From NCBI GenBank assembly GCA_026724425.1, contig JAIUCV010000001.1:15978556-16042555 (forward strand): a DNA stretch of 64,000 nucleotides, written 5' to 3'. Below are positions 12,100 to 23,232 of this stretch, in pieces; the stretch's first letter is position 1; every line of letters begins with the position of its first letter. Source of the stretch: Erythrophleum ivorense (lineage: Eukaryota > Streptophyta > Magnoliopsida > Fabales > Fabaceae). The notes beneath the pieces are model-generated. The model was not told the DNA's origin. It was given only the letters and a program-made list of their open reading frames with translations, and ran no database searches. Position numbers and translations under genes: made by a program.

Positions 12100-13640
12100 C
12101 TCTTACAATGAAACTCTTGCAATGTTACGATATGTATTCATTTGACTTCTTGGAGTTCCAATCATACACATCTTGATACAAGACCTCCTACTTAAGCTCC
12201 AACACTTGCAAGCTAATTTGAACTTTATGTGGGATAAAATACAATAAAAAGTTATAAAACTATACTTTGAAAGATTTATAATACCATCCTCTTTTTTACC
12301 ATTTGAAGTTAATGGAGCCTCTTGTATAAAGCAATGATACAAGTAAGGATGCCCTATTCTTCTTTCCAACCTTTAACTTCCTTAACTTTTCCAACCTTAA
12401 CCACTTGCCCATGAGTCCATCCCACATGTCTACCTTCATTCTTTCCAAACCATGCTTTTTGGTGCCACCAATGTTCGCAGACCCCATTGCTTTCATTGCT
12501 TTCTCCCCAACATTCCTTAACATTTCAATGTATCACTCTAGATAGGCCTGCTTCCATATATTTTAAGCCTTGTAGAAGTGATATATACTTGTATAAATCA
12601 AATTGTAGTAAGAACATATTATGACATAGTTTTAAGTTTTAAATGACATTACTTAACATATATAAAGTTTGCAAACATGACTTACTTTACTTTGCATAGG
12701 TAAAGACCCCATCTCTCAACTGACACTAGTATCTGAATAAGCATCTCCTCCATAATGAGACAAAGTGATGTTAAGGGCTCAAACCACTTTTTGTAAGTAA
12801 AATGTTATGAGATTAGCACTTGAAATTAAAACGTAATGCCATACCACTTGTGAATATTTATGCAGAAGGGCTAGCCTCCACTCTTAGGATTGGCCTCCAA
12901 TCATTTTTTATGCTAGTTTTACTTTGTGAAAAAAAAAGATAGACTAGCAATGGATGGCTTGGTTGGCAAATAAGTAGACAATAGGGCACCTGTCATAATC
13001 ACAAGGAGAAAAGTGACTAACATTACAGTTATATTAAGTGAAATTAAACAATACAATGAAAAAGGCATATGGAAATACCATATACTTGTAAGGAAGATGA
13101 CCTTTTATCAAAACCAACAATCTATGCAACAAAGTTGTGGGCAATGATTCTAACTAAGGAGAAGAAGAAAAGGCGAAACTTGGTACTTGATGCAATCAAT
13201 CTACATGCCAATACATGAATTATGTAGTATGTCTTTTGATACTAACAAATGCTAAGTAGTCTCACAAACAACAAGGTAATACTTTAACATTGCGAATGAC
13301 ACATTTTTTTCAATCGTTTACACACCCCCACCTTTAATTTGAATTAAGAATGCCTACATATCAAACAAGCTATCTTCTCACTATTTTCTTTATAATATAA
13401 CATGCAAGGATTAGGGCATTCATCTTTATTCTTATAGTCCAACCCTAATTCATTAACCATTATCTTCGATCTATAAATGATTTTAGGTAACCTCTCCAAT
13501 CGAAAAGCATGCTCATAATTTTGATTATCATTTGGTCAATAACAACTCTCACTCATGTTAAACTTTAACTTCATATTCAAAAACTATATTACCATTGATA
13601 TGTTAGTATGCATAATACAACCATCCAACCCATAGATAAA
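12100..13640 (-). pseudogene. Decayed CACTA second gene (TNPA / plant transposase type)
   Basis: On the minus strand the segment 12296-12523 encodes a peptide in which KKNRASL is followed a few residues later by TRGSINF. This matches the spacing of the KNRAK...TGSKSF core in plant En/Spm-associated transposase proteins (Transposase_24 / Ptta type). Further upstream on the same strand, around 12720-12800 and 13090-13150, short readable stretches (including KGHLPYKY) look like parts of the same gene, separated by stops and intron-like AT-rich DNA. No start or continuous frame survives. Identification is by motif pattern only. Confidence 0.45.
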
Positions 13641-13663
13641 TATATTATTATTGATATACCTTG

Positions 13664-14100
13664 GAAATTAAATAATTATAATAGAATTATCTATTTAGTT
13701 TATTTTTATTTTTTATTAATGATTAGATAACTTACAAAACTAGATTAAAAAACTAAAAAAAGAAACTAGCAACAATTATTAAAATAAATTAAAAAGTATT
13801 TTGTATGATAAATATATCCTTTGAGATTAGTTAAATTAATATAAATGTTAATTTTATAAGATAATTATTAAAATTTTAATAAATATTGTACAAATTTATT
13901 TCATAATTATCCTTTTAATTAGAAATTAAATAATTGTAATAAAATTATCTATTTGATTTATTTTTTATTTTTGATTAATAATTAGATAACTCATAAGATT
14001 AGATAAATAATAATTAAAAAAACACAAACACTTGTTAAATAAATAAATAAGGGTTATGTAATAAATATGTTCTTTAAAATTATTTAAATTGAATTAATAT
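13664..14100. repeat. AT-rich direct repeat, period about 258 bp
   Basis: GAAATTAAATAATT at 13664 recurs at 13922. The following 90 bases, including TTATCTATTT and ATTAGATAACT, are similar in both copies. The second copy fades out near 14100. It lies inside the degraded CACTA region and may be part of that element's internal non-coding DNA. Confidence 0.7.
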
Positions 14101-14104
14101 TAAA

Positions 14105-14639
14105 AAAATTTGCTTTAAAGCCACTTTTAGTAAAAGTTTTGACATCAAAATTTGTTTACTTTCAGAAAAAAAATTTTAAAAGCTTTAGTAGCAACCAGTA
14201 GTCACCACGAAAGGTTACTTTTAGTGGCAATCTTTAGATGTCGCCAATGCACTTTTATTAGCAACAATTGGTCATGACTAAAAGTCACTTTTAATAGTGA
14301 ACTCTAGAGGTTGCTACTGAAGTAACTTTTAATAATAACAATTGTTTATTACTAAAATTTTTTGTATCAATTTTTTTTAAAGAAATTTAAAGCCTTAAGT
14401 GACGCCTTATGGTCACTACTAAAAGTAACTTTTAGTGGCAACTTAACTTATCTTGTCACTAAGAAGTATTTTGTAATGGTATTTTTGTTGCCATTAAAGG
14501 TTTTGCCAAAATGACAAATAACATTTTAGCAATAACTTTTAATGGCAAATAAAAAAAGCCATCATTAAAAGTATACTTTTAGTGATAAATTTATTAAGTT
14601 GTCACTAAAAGTTGTCTCTAAAAATGTGTTTTCGTAGTG
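14105..14639 (-). mobile_element. CACTA element terminus with subterminal repeats
   Basis: Read on the minus strand the block begins CACTACGAAAACACATTT, the canonical CACTA start, at 14639. It then shows many direct and inverted copies of ACTTTTAGTGGCAAC-like motifs between 14110 and 14600, which is the expected subterminal repeat pattern. The interior of the element lies to the left. The bases next to the end on the plus strand are CCT; a matching left terminus preceded by CCT was not found, so the partner end may be lost. Confidence 0.7.
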
Positions 14640-14727
14640 CCTATAAAGATTCATTGATATCCCTCAATAAGTCATAAAACTTTGACATTGACGAATTTGG
14701 TTACTATTCCAACTACCTATTATCATG
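14640..14727 (-). pseudogene. Fragment of TNP2-type CACTA transposase (downstream part)
   Basis: Minus-strand translation gives a peptide containing SKFYDLLRDINESL, matching the FY-LL-D----LY block found near the N-terminus of TNP2-type CACTA transposases. It ends abruptly at the CACTA terminus at 14639. Its upstream partner lies beyond the solo LTR at 19533-19705, and the frame is interrupted by stops. Removing the LTR insertion brings the two pieces next to each other in the expected order. Confidence 0.5.
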
Positions 14728-17700
14728 TGATAACCACTAATTTTGCATTAAACTCCATAAGTGTATGGGTTGACTACATAGTATAGTGGATTAAGATCAT
14801 CCCATAGAGAATTAATTTAAATGAAATTAGGCCTAAAAAGTGTTGTGTTTGTTTAAGTCAAGAATTAGACTAAAATACCAATGTAATAGAATAAAGTGAA
14901 ATTGAAAAATAATGGAAAATATCATTAAGAAGCATCCTAGATTAAGGAACTAATTTAAGCCTAGGTGCCTCTTGAACCACTCTGACTTCTATCATGTTTC
15001 ATTGTAGATCTCTCATACAATTAATTAGGTTAATTATACTCAATCCTTTTAAACTATACAAGTACCTTAGTTATATCACTATACTTAAGATCAAAATTAG
15101 TTTAATTTAATCTTAAGTTATAATATCTGGCCTTTCTAAAACTAGACTGAAATCGATGAGATTACAAAAGAAGGCCCTATAATGAAATGATTAGAGGCTA
15201 AACAAGATTAGAATAATAAGCTAGACATTTAGAAATGAGAATACAAAGCTAATGATGGCCCAAAAATCAAAGTAAAAGTGGCTAAACGAAGAAGTCAAAA
15301 ATATAGTGGCATTTTTATAATTTCAGTTAACTTTTGGAAAACTTAAATAAGGGAGTTTTAAATGATAAAATTGAGTTTTTCAAGATTCTCACAAACCCCA
15401 AAAGTCATAAGAATCCTTAAAATGGTTAAAACTCTTCCGGTGTATGATTTAGGTTATTAGTAAAATGAAATTTTGACTGGATGGTTCGTAAGGTTTTAAA
15501 TCCAATTTGGGTGAAACCAAAGACATTTATAAATTAAAGGATCTTAATTTTCATATGAAAAAGATGGTTCTCAAAAAGAAGCTAAAACAAATGAAAATGG
15601 AAAAAATAAAATTGAAGGGCAAAATGAGAATTTTGAAAAATGTTATAACTTAACCCCTTTCTTCTTAAACTTGTCCAGCATGACCCAAACCTCTCAAAAT
15701 AGAACATAGACCATTTGAACTAAAGGAAAAGGGTGCACCATAGGAAGGGGAAAGAAAAAGGAAAACCAATCAAGAAAAGGTAAGGATTTTGGTACATTTT
15801 CATGCTTCTTCCTTCACTAAGTTGATTCTTCTCTTTAAACCCTCTTTCCTCATAGTTTTCGTTTTCTAAGAGGAGGCTTTTCATGGCTAAGCTTGTGGAG
15901 GAAGGAAAGTATTTGAGAAAACCAAGTTTTGCATCAAATTCTTCTCTTGAAAAGCTTTAATGGTGTATAAAACATGATGCAAAATTGGCTCTTCTTTGGT
16001 TCTCTTTTCTTCTCCCAATTCGGCCAAGAGAAGTCCCATATAGAAGGAGGATGTTTTGCTTGAAAACAAGGCTAACCCAAGGGTTTTGAAGCATGGAGAA
16101 TTATAATATGCCCTTAGATTCAAGAAAGAAGCATTAGAAAGCAAAGTAGAAAAGTTAGGGTTTCAATTGCATCTTAAGGGTTTTAGAACTTTAAGAGGAT
16201 AACCCTATCCATATTTAATCTTGTTTAGACTCTAGAAATACTAAGGAATAAGAATATGTATCAAATTCCTAAGCCAAGCAAGTAACACTCCATATGACCT
16301 CCATTGAAGTCATGGTTCAGCCAAGTTATGAAAGGAGCACCTAATGAGTGTTTCTTTGAGTTCTAATGAATTTAGAAACTTAGATATGATGAATAAATAA
16401 TTATGGAAGCATTGGATTGAATTTAGAAGGCTTATAATGAAAGTTAAAATTTTAAGGGCCTAAATAAGGTTAATGAAGCAAGTTGGTTCTAAATCCTTCT
16501 AACTAAGTATGTAATGATCTAAATGAATCTCTTAAGAGTTATAAAAGTTGTAGAAAGTAAGAGTTTAAAGCAAGAACTAAGAGTAGTTTCATTATGGACC
16601 TAGAGCTAGCCTTACGTAGCATGTTGAGCCTTAATGAGATTTAAGGAAGATAATGAAGCCTAGAATGAGTCTTATAGGATTAACTTGTCTTCAAATTGCT
16701 ATATGTAGGCCCATCTAACTCAAACACTCCTAAATGTGAATGCTAAGCCAAAGAAAGTAAGGAAAAAGGAAGCCAACAAGTAGATTAGTGGCACATTCAA
16801 GTTTCTAGAATCACAAGGTAGTTTTATCTCCCTTTCTTGCATACATATGAGTGCTTAAATGAGTTGAAATGTTTGTGTGTATTGTCGCTTAATGTTTTTG
16901 TGAGAAATGATACATTATGTTTACCATATGAACTATATGAGCGTTACATGTATATAAAAGGCAATGAGATGGCTCTTAGCTCCCCTAAGGCATGGAATTG
17001 AGTGCAATAACTCTTTCTTTACTCTAGGTTGAGAATAGTTGAGCCTAGTAAAGTTTATGATGATGCCATGGCTTATGTATGAATGAGCTTTCATGGTTCA
17101 TGATGCATTTAATTCATATGAAGCATAAACATAACATTCAGGCACCATATACATGGCATGCACTCATTGCATTCTTGTATATATAGAATTGGTTAAGATT
17201 AGCTACTGAGATCCTCTCAAATCTTACCCCCTATGTTTCCACTAACCATTGCAAGGTCACCAAGCCAAAATCAAGATAATGAGAAGGCTTAGATGTTAGG
17301 AAAGGATGTAGTAATACTTTTTTTTGTATTAAATTATGATATATGTATTCATACGACATATTTCTTGTATCTTTATAGATATATGATGTATATGATGATG
17401 ATACTTTATGTTTTAAGATGGAACCATGTATAAAAATATGAGAACATATATGTTGAACAAATTATGGCAATGTATGTGTAATATGGTAGCATTTGATGTA
17501 TAAGTTGATATGAGACATGTAGATAATCTTGGGGATTAAAGGGTCAAATTTTGATCCACCTATTTTGGAATGATATAGAATGGTTAGAGAAGTCATTTAG
17601 GATGGAAGAAATGTGTTCAGAATGGAAGAAACCCAATTGGATACCAAATTGTCCAAATTAGTGCCTAAAATGGTCTTAAATTTTTCATAAACAACTCCCA

Positions 17701-19527
17701 TATCAAAAGTAACCTAAATGATCTAGTCCTAAGATTCGGTATACATTTAGACCCCTCCTAGAGCTTTTTGTCAAGCTAAGAATCATAATTTTTGGAATTG
17801 TATAAAATATTTCACATATTTTCAAAATTGCACAGAAATTTCAAATAGGTCCTATCACTGTTCACACAAAATAGTTTTAGAATTTCATGTCATTCAGGGG
17901 TCAAATGAAGTCCAATACTCATGAAATTTTATAGGTATCTAACATTATAAGTTTTCTAGAGCCGTTGAGTTTGTATAAAAAAGAGTTGTATAAAGAGAGT
18001 TATAGATTTTTGAATTTAAAGGTTTAGTGGTGCCCGAATACTATAACATCTTATGATATGTAATGGATTTTATGGGTAAAATGAACTCATATGCCCTTGA
18101 AATTTTGGCAGCAATTAGATCTCATCTTGATCTTTTTGTGGCCACTAAGAGCACCTAATTTGATGTTATGTAGCCCAAGATATGAAATTCTAAAGTTGAG
18201 GTCTGCTACACACCTCCATTTCTAACTTATGTTGCTATTCCATTGCATTTGACTAGGAAAATAAGTCTATTTCGCCTCTAGTTCATGTCCTAAACTTTTC
18301 ATAGACACCTAATTTGCATAATTTGGAGTTGTATAACCCAAGTTATGAATTTTCAAAGTTGGCGCAGATTTTGGTACCTATGCTATCATTTCAAGTTATA
18401 CAGGAAATTAAGGGGTTCTATGAGCTATACACCATAATTTAAGTATGAACAAACTTGTTTATAATAAAAATGAGTTAAGGAAAAGAAAGAATCAAATTTG
18501 GAACCCTATGGTTCAAAATGACCTATAAATGGCTTGATTTCAATGTCTAATTTCATTTAAATAGATGTGATTCTTGTATTTAAGCTTCATATGTGTATGA
18601 ATATGTCAAGGAAGAACTTGTTATAACATAAGTTGCTTAACCCTATGATCTGTTAAGATTTCTCTTTCTTAAGAGTTAATCTTAAACCCCCATAATTCAC
18701 AAAAGCAGTTGTCAAACTCTTAAATGAACAATATAGAACAAATTAAGCACTTAAATTCAGAATCAAACTTACTTAACTCCATAAAATCTCAATTATATGG
18801 CAATAGGTTCATAAAAACTTAGGATCTACAAAATCTAGTCACACATGGCTCTAAACAGTATCAACCAAACAAAAGATTTAATAGAATGAGAATCCATAGA
18901 AGAAGAAAGATAGAAGATTAGAAAACTTAGTGATGATGTGTTTATTTGGCCTCCAATCTTCAATCCAAGTTTCTTGTCTTCAAATCCTAGCTCCCTTGTA
19001 CATTTCCCCCTTAAAGTCCCTCTTAAAAAGCTCAAATCCCCTTTACCCTAGATGCCTTATGAGTTTTAAACCTGAGAATCGCAACTGTGCGTTTCAGTAG
19101 ACAAGTCTTGCCATAGCAAAAGTTATCTCTTACTATTGCGAAAGCTTATCTATTCCAAATTCCTCATCTTCTTGTTATGGCTTGTGCTATTGCTAGAAAG
19201 TCCTTTGTATTTTGTATGAGCCATACATTCACTATAACGAATTGGTATCCTAGCCATGGTGAGGACACTTGGACAACTTGCTCTTGATTTTCTAGCCTCT
19301 TCCTTTTCTTTATTCCTTTTCAACAGGTCTATGTGCCTCTCCTAAAATTAATATCAAAATGAAATGAAATAAAGGGCTGCTAAAACTACTACAAAAGCTA
19401 TATTTTATTTATTTACATTGATTAAAAAAATTCTTACTAAAATACAAAATTTGTAAGAAAAATAATTAAATAACTCTCTATTCCACTATAAAATATATCA
19501 AATAATACCAAAATTAGAGAGTCATCA
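14728..19527 (-). mobile_element. Solo LTR, Athila-like family, split by a second solo LTR
   Basis: The outer LTR starts TGATAACCAC and ends TCATCA. Flanking bases TCATG (14723-14727) and TCATA (19528-19532) fit a 5-bp target duplication with one change. Its left piece (14728-15118) and right piece (18634-19527) align along their length with successive halves of the LTRs at 26945-28341 and 48110-49536. Examples are the AGAGAATTA block near the start and the CTTTCTTAAGAG-TAATCTTAA block in the middle. Without the insert it is about 1.29 kb against about 1.4 kb for those LTRs. No primer site, polypurine tract or polyprotein adjoins it. Confidence 0.8.
15119..18628 (+). mobile_element. Solo LTR of about 3.5 kb nested in the LTR at 14728-19527, TSD TAAGT
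   Basis: The insert begins TATAATATCTGG and ends GTTATAACA. TAAGT precedes it (15114-15118) and follows it (18629-18633), a perfect 5-bp duplication inside the older LTR. The first dinucleotide is TA where TG is expected, consistent with one transition. A block near 17200-17230 (CTACTGAGATC...CTTACCCCC) resembles, in opposite orientation, a conserved block of the LTRs at 34359-46370, so a related chromodomain gypsy family is likely. There is a short frame at 15887-16144 on the minus strand but no recognisable protein. Confidence 0.8.
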
Positions 19528-19532
19528 TCATA

Positions 19533-19705
19533 ATTAATACCATCACCTACTAAGTCTATAACCATATCTACTTAAGGGTTCATAGCCTTTATATCACCAT
19601 TTACAATGTTTAATGAACCACTATCTTCCCAATGCTTCTCTCCATTATGCTTCCTATTAAAATTACCCTCCATAAATCCATAGTCATATAGATGTCTTTC
19701 TACCT
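19533..19705 (-). pseudogene. Fragment of TNP2-type CACTA transposase (N-terminal part)
   Basis: Minus-strand translation contains VERHLYDYGFMEG followed by an HNGE block. This matches the V--HL---GF------W--HGE signature of the transposase-associated domain at the N-terminus of TNP2-type CACTA transposases. A stop interrupts the frame about 45 codons in. It belongs with the fragment at 14640-14727. Identification is from the motif alone. Confidence 0.45.
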
Positions 19706-19707
19706 AA

Positions 19708-19920
19708 TACTACAAAAATCAGAAGATTTTGCAAGGGAACAAGTCCCTCGCTGATCACCTTTAGTGAAGGATTGACAAGGGGCATGTCACTCGCCACCTA
19801 GGGGTCGCTAAACCAGCGAGAAAAAATTGTTCTTGCAACATCCCTTGCTAAAAAGATTGGCCAAAAAATTCCCCTGCTATTTCCTTTGTGTTTCAATATC
19901 ATTTTTTAAAAAAATTTTTT
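19708..19920 (+). mobile_element. CACTA-like left terminus with subterminal repeats
   Basis: TACTACAAAAATC at 19708 is one change away from the canonical CACTAC start. It is followed by GCAAGGGAA, CCCTCGCT, GCGAG and CCCTTGCTA motifs in alternating orientation to about 19890, the layout of a CACTA subterminal region. The interior lies to the right, but no matching right terminus was found before the upstream region of the UGT gene. Confidence 0.5.
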
Positions 19921-21399
19921 ATTGAGAGCCCTCGGGAATTGAGAATGGAAACTCCCTAAACAAATCATCGCCATCTGTGGGAACATATGAGTGTTGGAGA
20001 AATATCCTCACTGTGCCATCTCCAGTCTTTTAACAATATAATTTGGTTATGTTCGCTTGTCATCCTGACACTGGTTTGCTCGAGCGTTCCACTTTTCACT
20101 ATCTCTGCCCTCTTAAAAGCCCTTATTATTAAATTATATATATATATATATATATATATAATTATTTTGCTTTTGAAAAAAAAGATAAATTTTTTGATGG
20201 TGAATATTGATTCAAACTTCAATGATATGCGTAAAATAAAATTTCCAAATACTATTTCTAGATGGTCATCTTTATACTTTCACAAATAAAAAAAGAAACG
20301 TAAATAAGCACCCCAAGAATGTTCTCATGGCGTAATGAGTTTGTAGACTAAAAAATATAGCACTTTGTCAATTGGTTTTTTTTTTTTTTGGCCATTAACT
20401 TTTTTAATTACTTTAGATGTACACAATGGTGGATGAGGTTATCTTTATAGACACGGGCCAACAATGTGAACACGCAAAATAGCCATACCTTTCCCCTTCG
20501 TCAGAGGCAAGTAATTTACAGATTGAACGTCTTTGCGAACTTGATAATATGTTTGAATCCATCAGTACGGCTAGTGGTTTTGAATTTTGGTACTGCCAAA
20601 AAAAAAAATCTTCTAATTATAGTACCTGGTCTGTTGGCCCAAAAAAAAAAATTATAGTACCTGTTTTACTTGTATCGTTGAAGGCTAAATTTATTTTATG
20701 TGTTTAGATAATATATATATATATATTACCCCTGGCATGTTTAGATAGTTCTTGATGCGGATTCTTGGTTTCTCGTATTAGCTTCCAGTAAATTTCTACA
20801 CACATACACACCCGAAAAAAAGAAATGCTTGAAAGAACTATTCCTGCTGAATTTCAAAGTTGGCGGCCAGCAAGGAGTGTTAGAATACTAATCCAATATA
20901 TAAACTTTCTTTATTGATTTTTTTATGACCACTTATATTGATATTATCTTGTACGGAATGATGAGACATCCACCAAACCTTGTTTCTAACTTGTTCAACA
21001 CGGCTGACAATTAAACTATAAAATACTATGTTAGATCCAACGTCTGTCCCTTTGAGATCCAATATTTTGCCTAGCATCAACGAATTTGTCGATCTAAGCA
21101 CAATCTCAGCCACACATGGTAAAAGAAAATTTCCCCACGTTTTCTTTAGATGTCGACACTCGTAGAGCATAAGTCAGAAAATATAGAAGACTTTTCTTCT
21201 GTTATGACTACGACCATTGATAACGACCAACAGAACAAATCCATTATTCACCCACAATCTTCCTGCCAACGAATTAAATCGGCCATTAATCACAATAACA
21301 CACGCTTTATTTATCTGAACCTCCTTAGAATTCTATACTAAAAATTTATTGTGTCCCTCAAAATTGAATCACCCTCTCTGCTTTACATTCACTACAGAG
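19921..21399. other. Upstream region of the UGT gene
   Basis: This stretch holds a TA microsatellite (20138-20160), several A/T homopolymers and two overlapping short frames near 20880-21341 that match nothing I recognise. A weak TATA-like TTTATTTAT lies near 21305-21313, about 90 bases before the UGT start codon, and could be the core promoter. No other regulatory site can be supported. Confidence 0.4.
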
Positions 21400-23114
21400 A
21401 TGAGCAATATCCCTCATTTTCTTGTGATACCTTATCCAATTCTGGGACATGTGAATCCCGTTAAGCAATTCTCTCAGGTTTTGGCCAAACATGGCTGCAA
21501 GGTCACTTTTGTAAACACAGAGTTCAGCCACATGCGAACCAAGGCTGCAAGTTCTTCCGAGCAAGACAATAACCTCATAAACATGGTGACGCTTCAAGAT
21601 GGTTTGAGTCCTGAAGATGACAGAAGTGACCAGGCCAAGGTTCTTTTATCAATCAAAAGCACCATGCCTAATAAGCTTTCAAAGCTCATTGAAGATGTGA
21701 ATAATCGTTTGGATGGTGAGAATAGTAAGATCTCATGCATAGTGGTTACTATTAATATGGGATGGGCCTTGGAAGTGGGTCAGAAGCTGGGAATCAAAGG
21801 GGCTGTGCTATTTCCTGGATCTGCTACTACCATGGCCTCCTGTTACTGCATGGAAAGGCTGATTGATGATGGAATTATCAATTCCGAAAATGGTAATAGT
21901 ACATTCTTAATCTGTTTGTTCAATTCAACTAGTCGATTTGCTTATAAAACTTCATCTAGTAGCTTCCCATACCAATAGAAAGTATATCAATTAGCATCAT
22001 CAAGGAAATCTTGTATTACAGATTTGAGAAAGGAAACCCAGCATTAGCACATACGACTACGATAGCTTAACTTTTCATTAGAGTGATCTTGCTTTAGTTT
22101 TTTTTTTTTTTTCTGGTTACAAAAATTGTAAGTAGGATGGATCAAAAAGACCCTTACATTATATGATGATCTAACTTTTCTTGTGTTAATTTGAGCTAAT
22201 CAGTAGTACAAGACTAATATAGGCCGTTCGTATATTTTTTTTTCCCTTTTGGCAATGCAGGACTCCCGACCAAAAAACAGGAAATTCAGCTTTCCCCAAA
22301 CATGCCTGTGATGGACGCAGCTAACCTGCCATGGTGTAACCTGGGAAAGACCTTCTTTGACCACCTTGTGCAAGAGATGCAAACTTTGAGGTTAGGAGAA
22401 TGGTGGCTTTGTAACACTACTTTTGAACTTGAACCTGGGGCATTTTCCATATCGCCAAAACTCCTACCAATTGGCCCATTAAGTGACCAAAACACAAGTT
22501 CATTCTGGCAAGAAGACAAAACCTGCCTAAACTGGCTAGACCAGCAGCCGCCTCAATCTGTCATCTATGTTTCTTTTGGGAGTTTGGCGGTAATGGACCC
22601 AAACGAGTTCAAAGAACTAGCACTTGGACTTGATCTGTTGAATAAGCCTTTTCTTTGGGTTGTGCGTCCTAGTAATGATCATAACAAGCTAAACAATAAT
22701 GATGCATACCCAGATGAGTTCAAGGGTACTAAGGGTAAAATTGTCAATTGGGCACCACAGAGGAAGGTTTTGAACCACCCCTCCATAGCTTGTTTCATTA
22801 GCCACTGTGGTTGGAATTCTACTATAGAAGGTGTATGCAGTGGGGTACCATTCCTTTGTTGGCCATTTTTCAAAGACCAATTTCAAGACAAGGCATATAT
22901 TTGTGATGTGTGGAAGGTTGGTCTTGGATTTGATAAGGATGAAAATGGAGTGATAACAAGGGAAGAGATAAGGAAGAAGGTGGAGCAATTGCTTGGAGAT
23001 GAAGAAATAAAAGCAAGGTCTTTGAAATGGAAGGAAATGACCATGAATAACATTGCAGAAGGTGGTCAGTCTTCAAAGAATCTCAACAAGCTTATCAACT
23101 GGGCCAAGGAATGA
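21400..23114 (+). CDS. UGT83A1-like: UDP-glycosyltransferase, family 1, UGT83A1-like (two exons)
   Basis: Exon 1 is 21400-21892 and exon 2 is 22261-23114, joined across a phase-1 GT-AG intron of 368 bp; the product is 448 aa, normal for plant UGTs. The family moves a sugar from a UDP-sugar to small acceptors in the cytosol. The N-terminal acceptor domain starts HFLVIPYPILGHVNP, with the catalytic His at residue 17. The C-terminal PSPG box spans residues 328-371, from WAPQ through HCGWNS to the final DQ; Gln at the end usually goes with UDP-glucose. The start chosen is the ATG directly before this conserved N-terminus. The odd point is residue 117: the usual catalytic Asp before the (M/L)GWA block is Thr. 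The UGT83A1 label comes from overall resemblance; the acceptor is unknown. Confidence 0.9.
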
Positions 23115-23190
23115 GGAAGCTCTTGTTAATGGTTTCGTAGTTGGAAAATGTTTGTTTTCTAATTTAGAAACTCTTTAGATTAATGAAATT

Positions 23191-23192
<2 letters not shown>

Positions 23193-23229
<37 letters not shown>
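23193..23229. repeat. (AT)n microsatellite
   Basis: An uninterrupted AT run of about 18 units lies about 80 bases after the UGT stop codon, probably within or just beyond its 3' untranslated region. A TTAATGAAA stretch just before it could serve polyadenylation, but this is weak. Confidence 0.9.

Positions 23230-23232
<3 letters not shown>

Noticed and set aside
15887..16144. 85-codon minus-strand frame inside the 3.5-kb solo LTR
   Set aside because: It lies within LTR sequence bounded by a target duplication and has no recognisable domain.
20138..20160. TA runs as promoters
   Set aside because: They are pure microsatellites, repeated all over the window and not placed at gene starts.
20880..21341. 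Two short frames (96 and 63 codons) just upstream of the UGT
   Set aside because: They overlap on opposite strands, match no family I recognise and have no promoter or splice context. Treated as upstream region.
21358..23076. Minus-strand frames opposite the UGT exons
   Set aside because: They lie entirely within well-supported coding exons on the other strand and resemble nothing.
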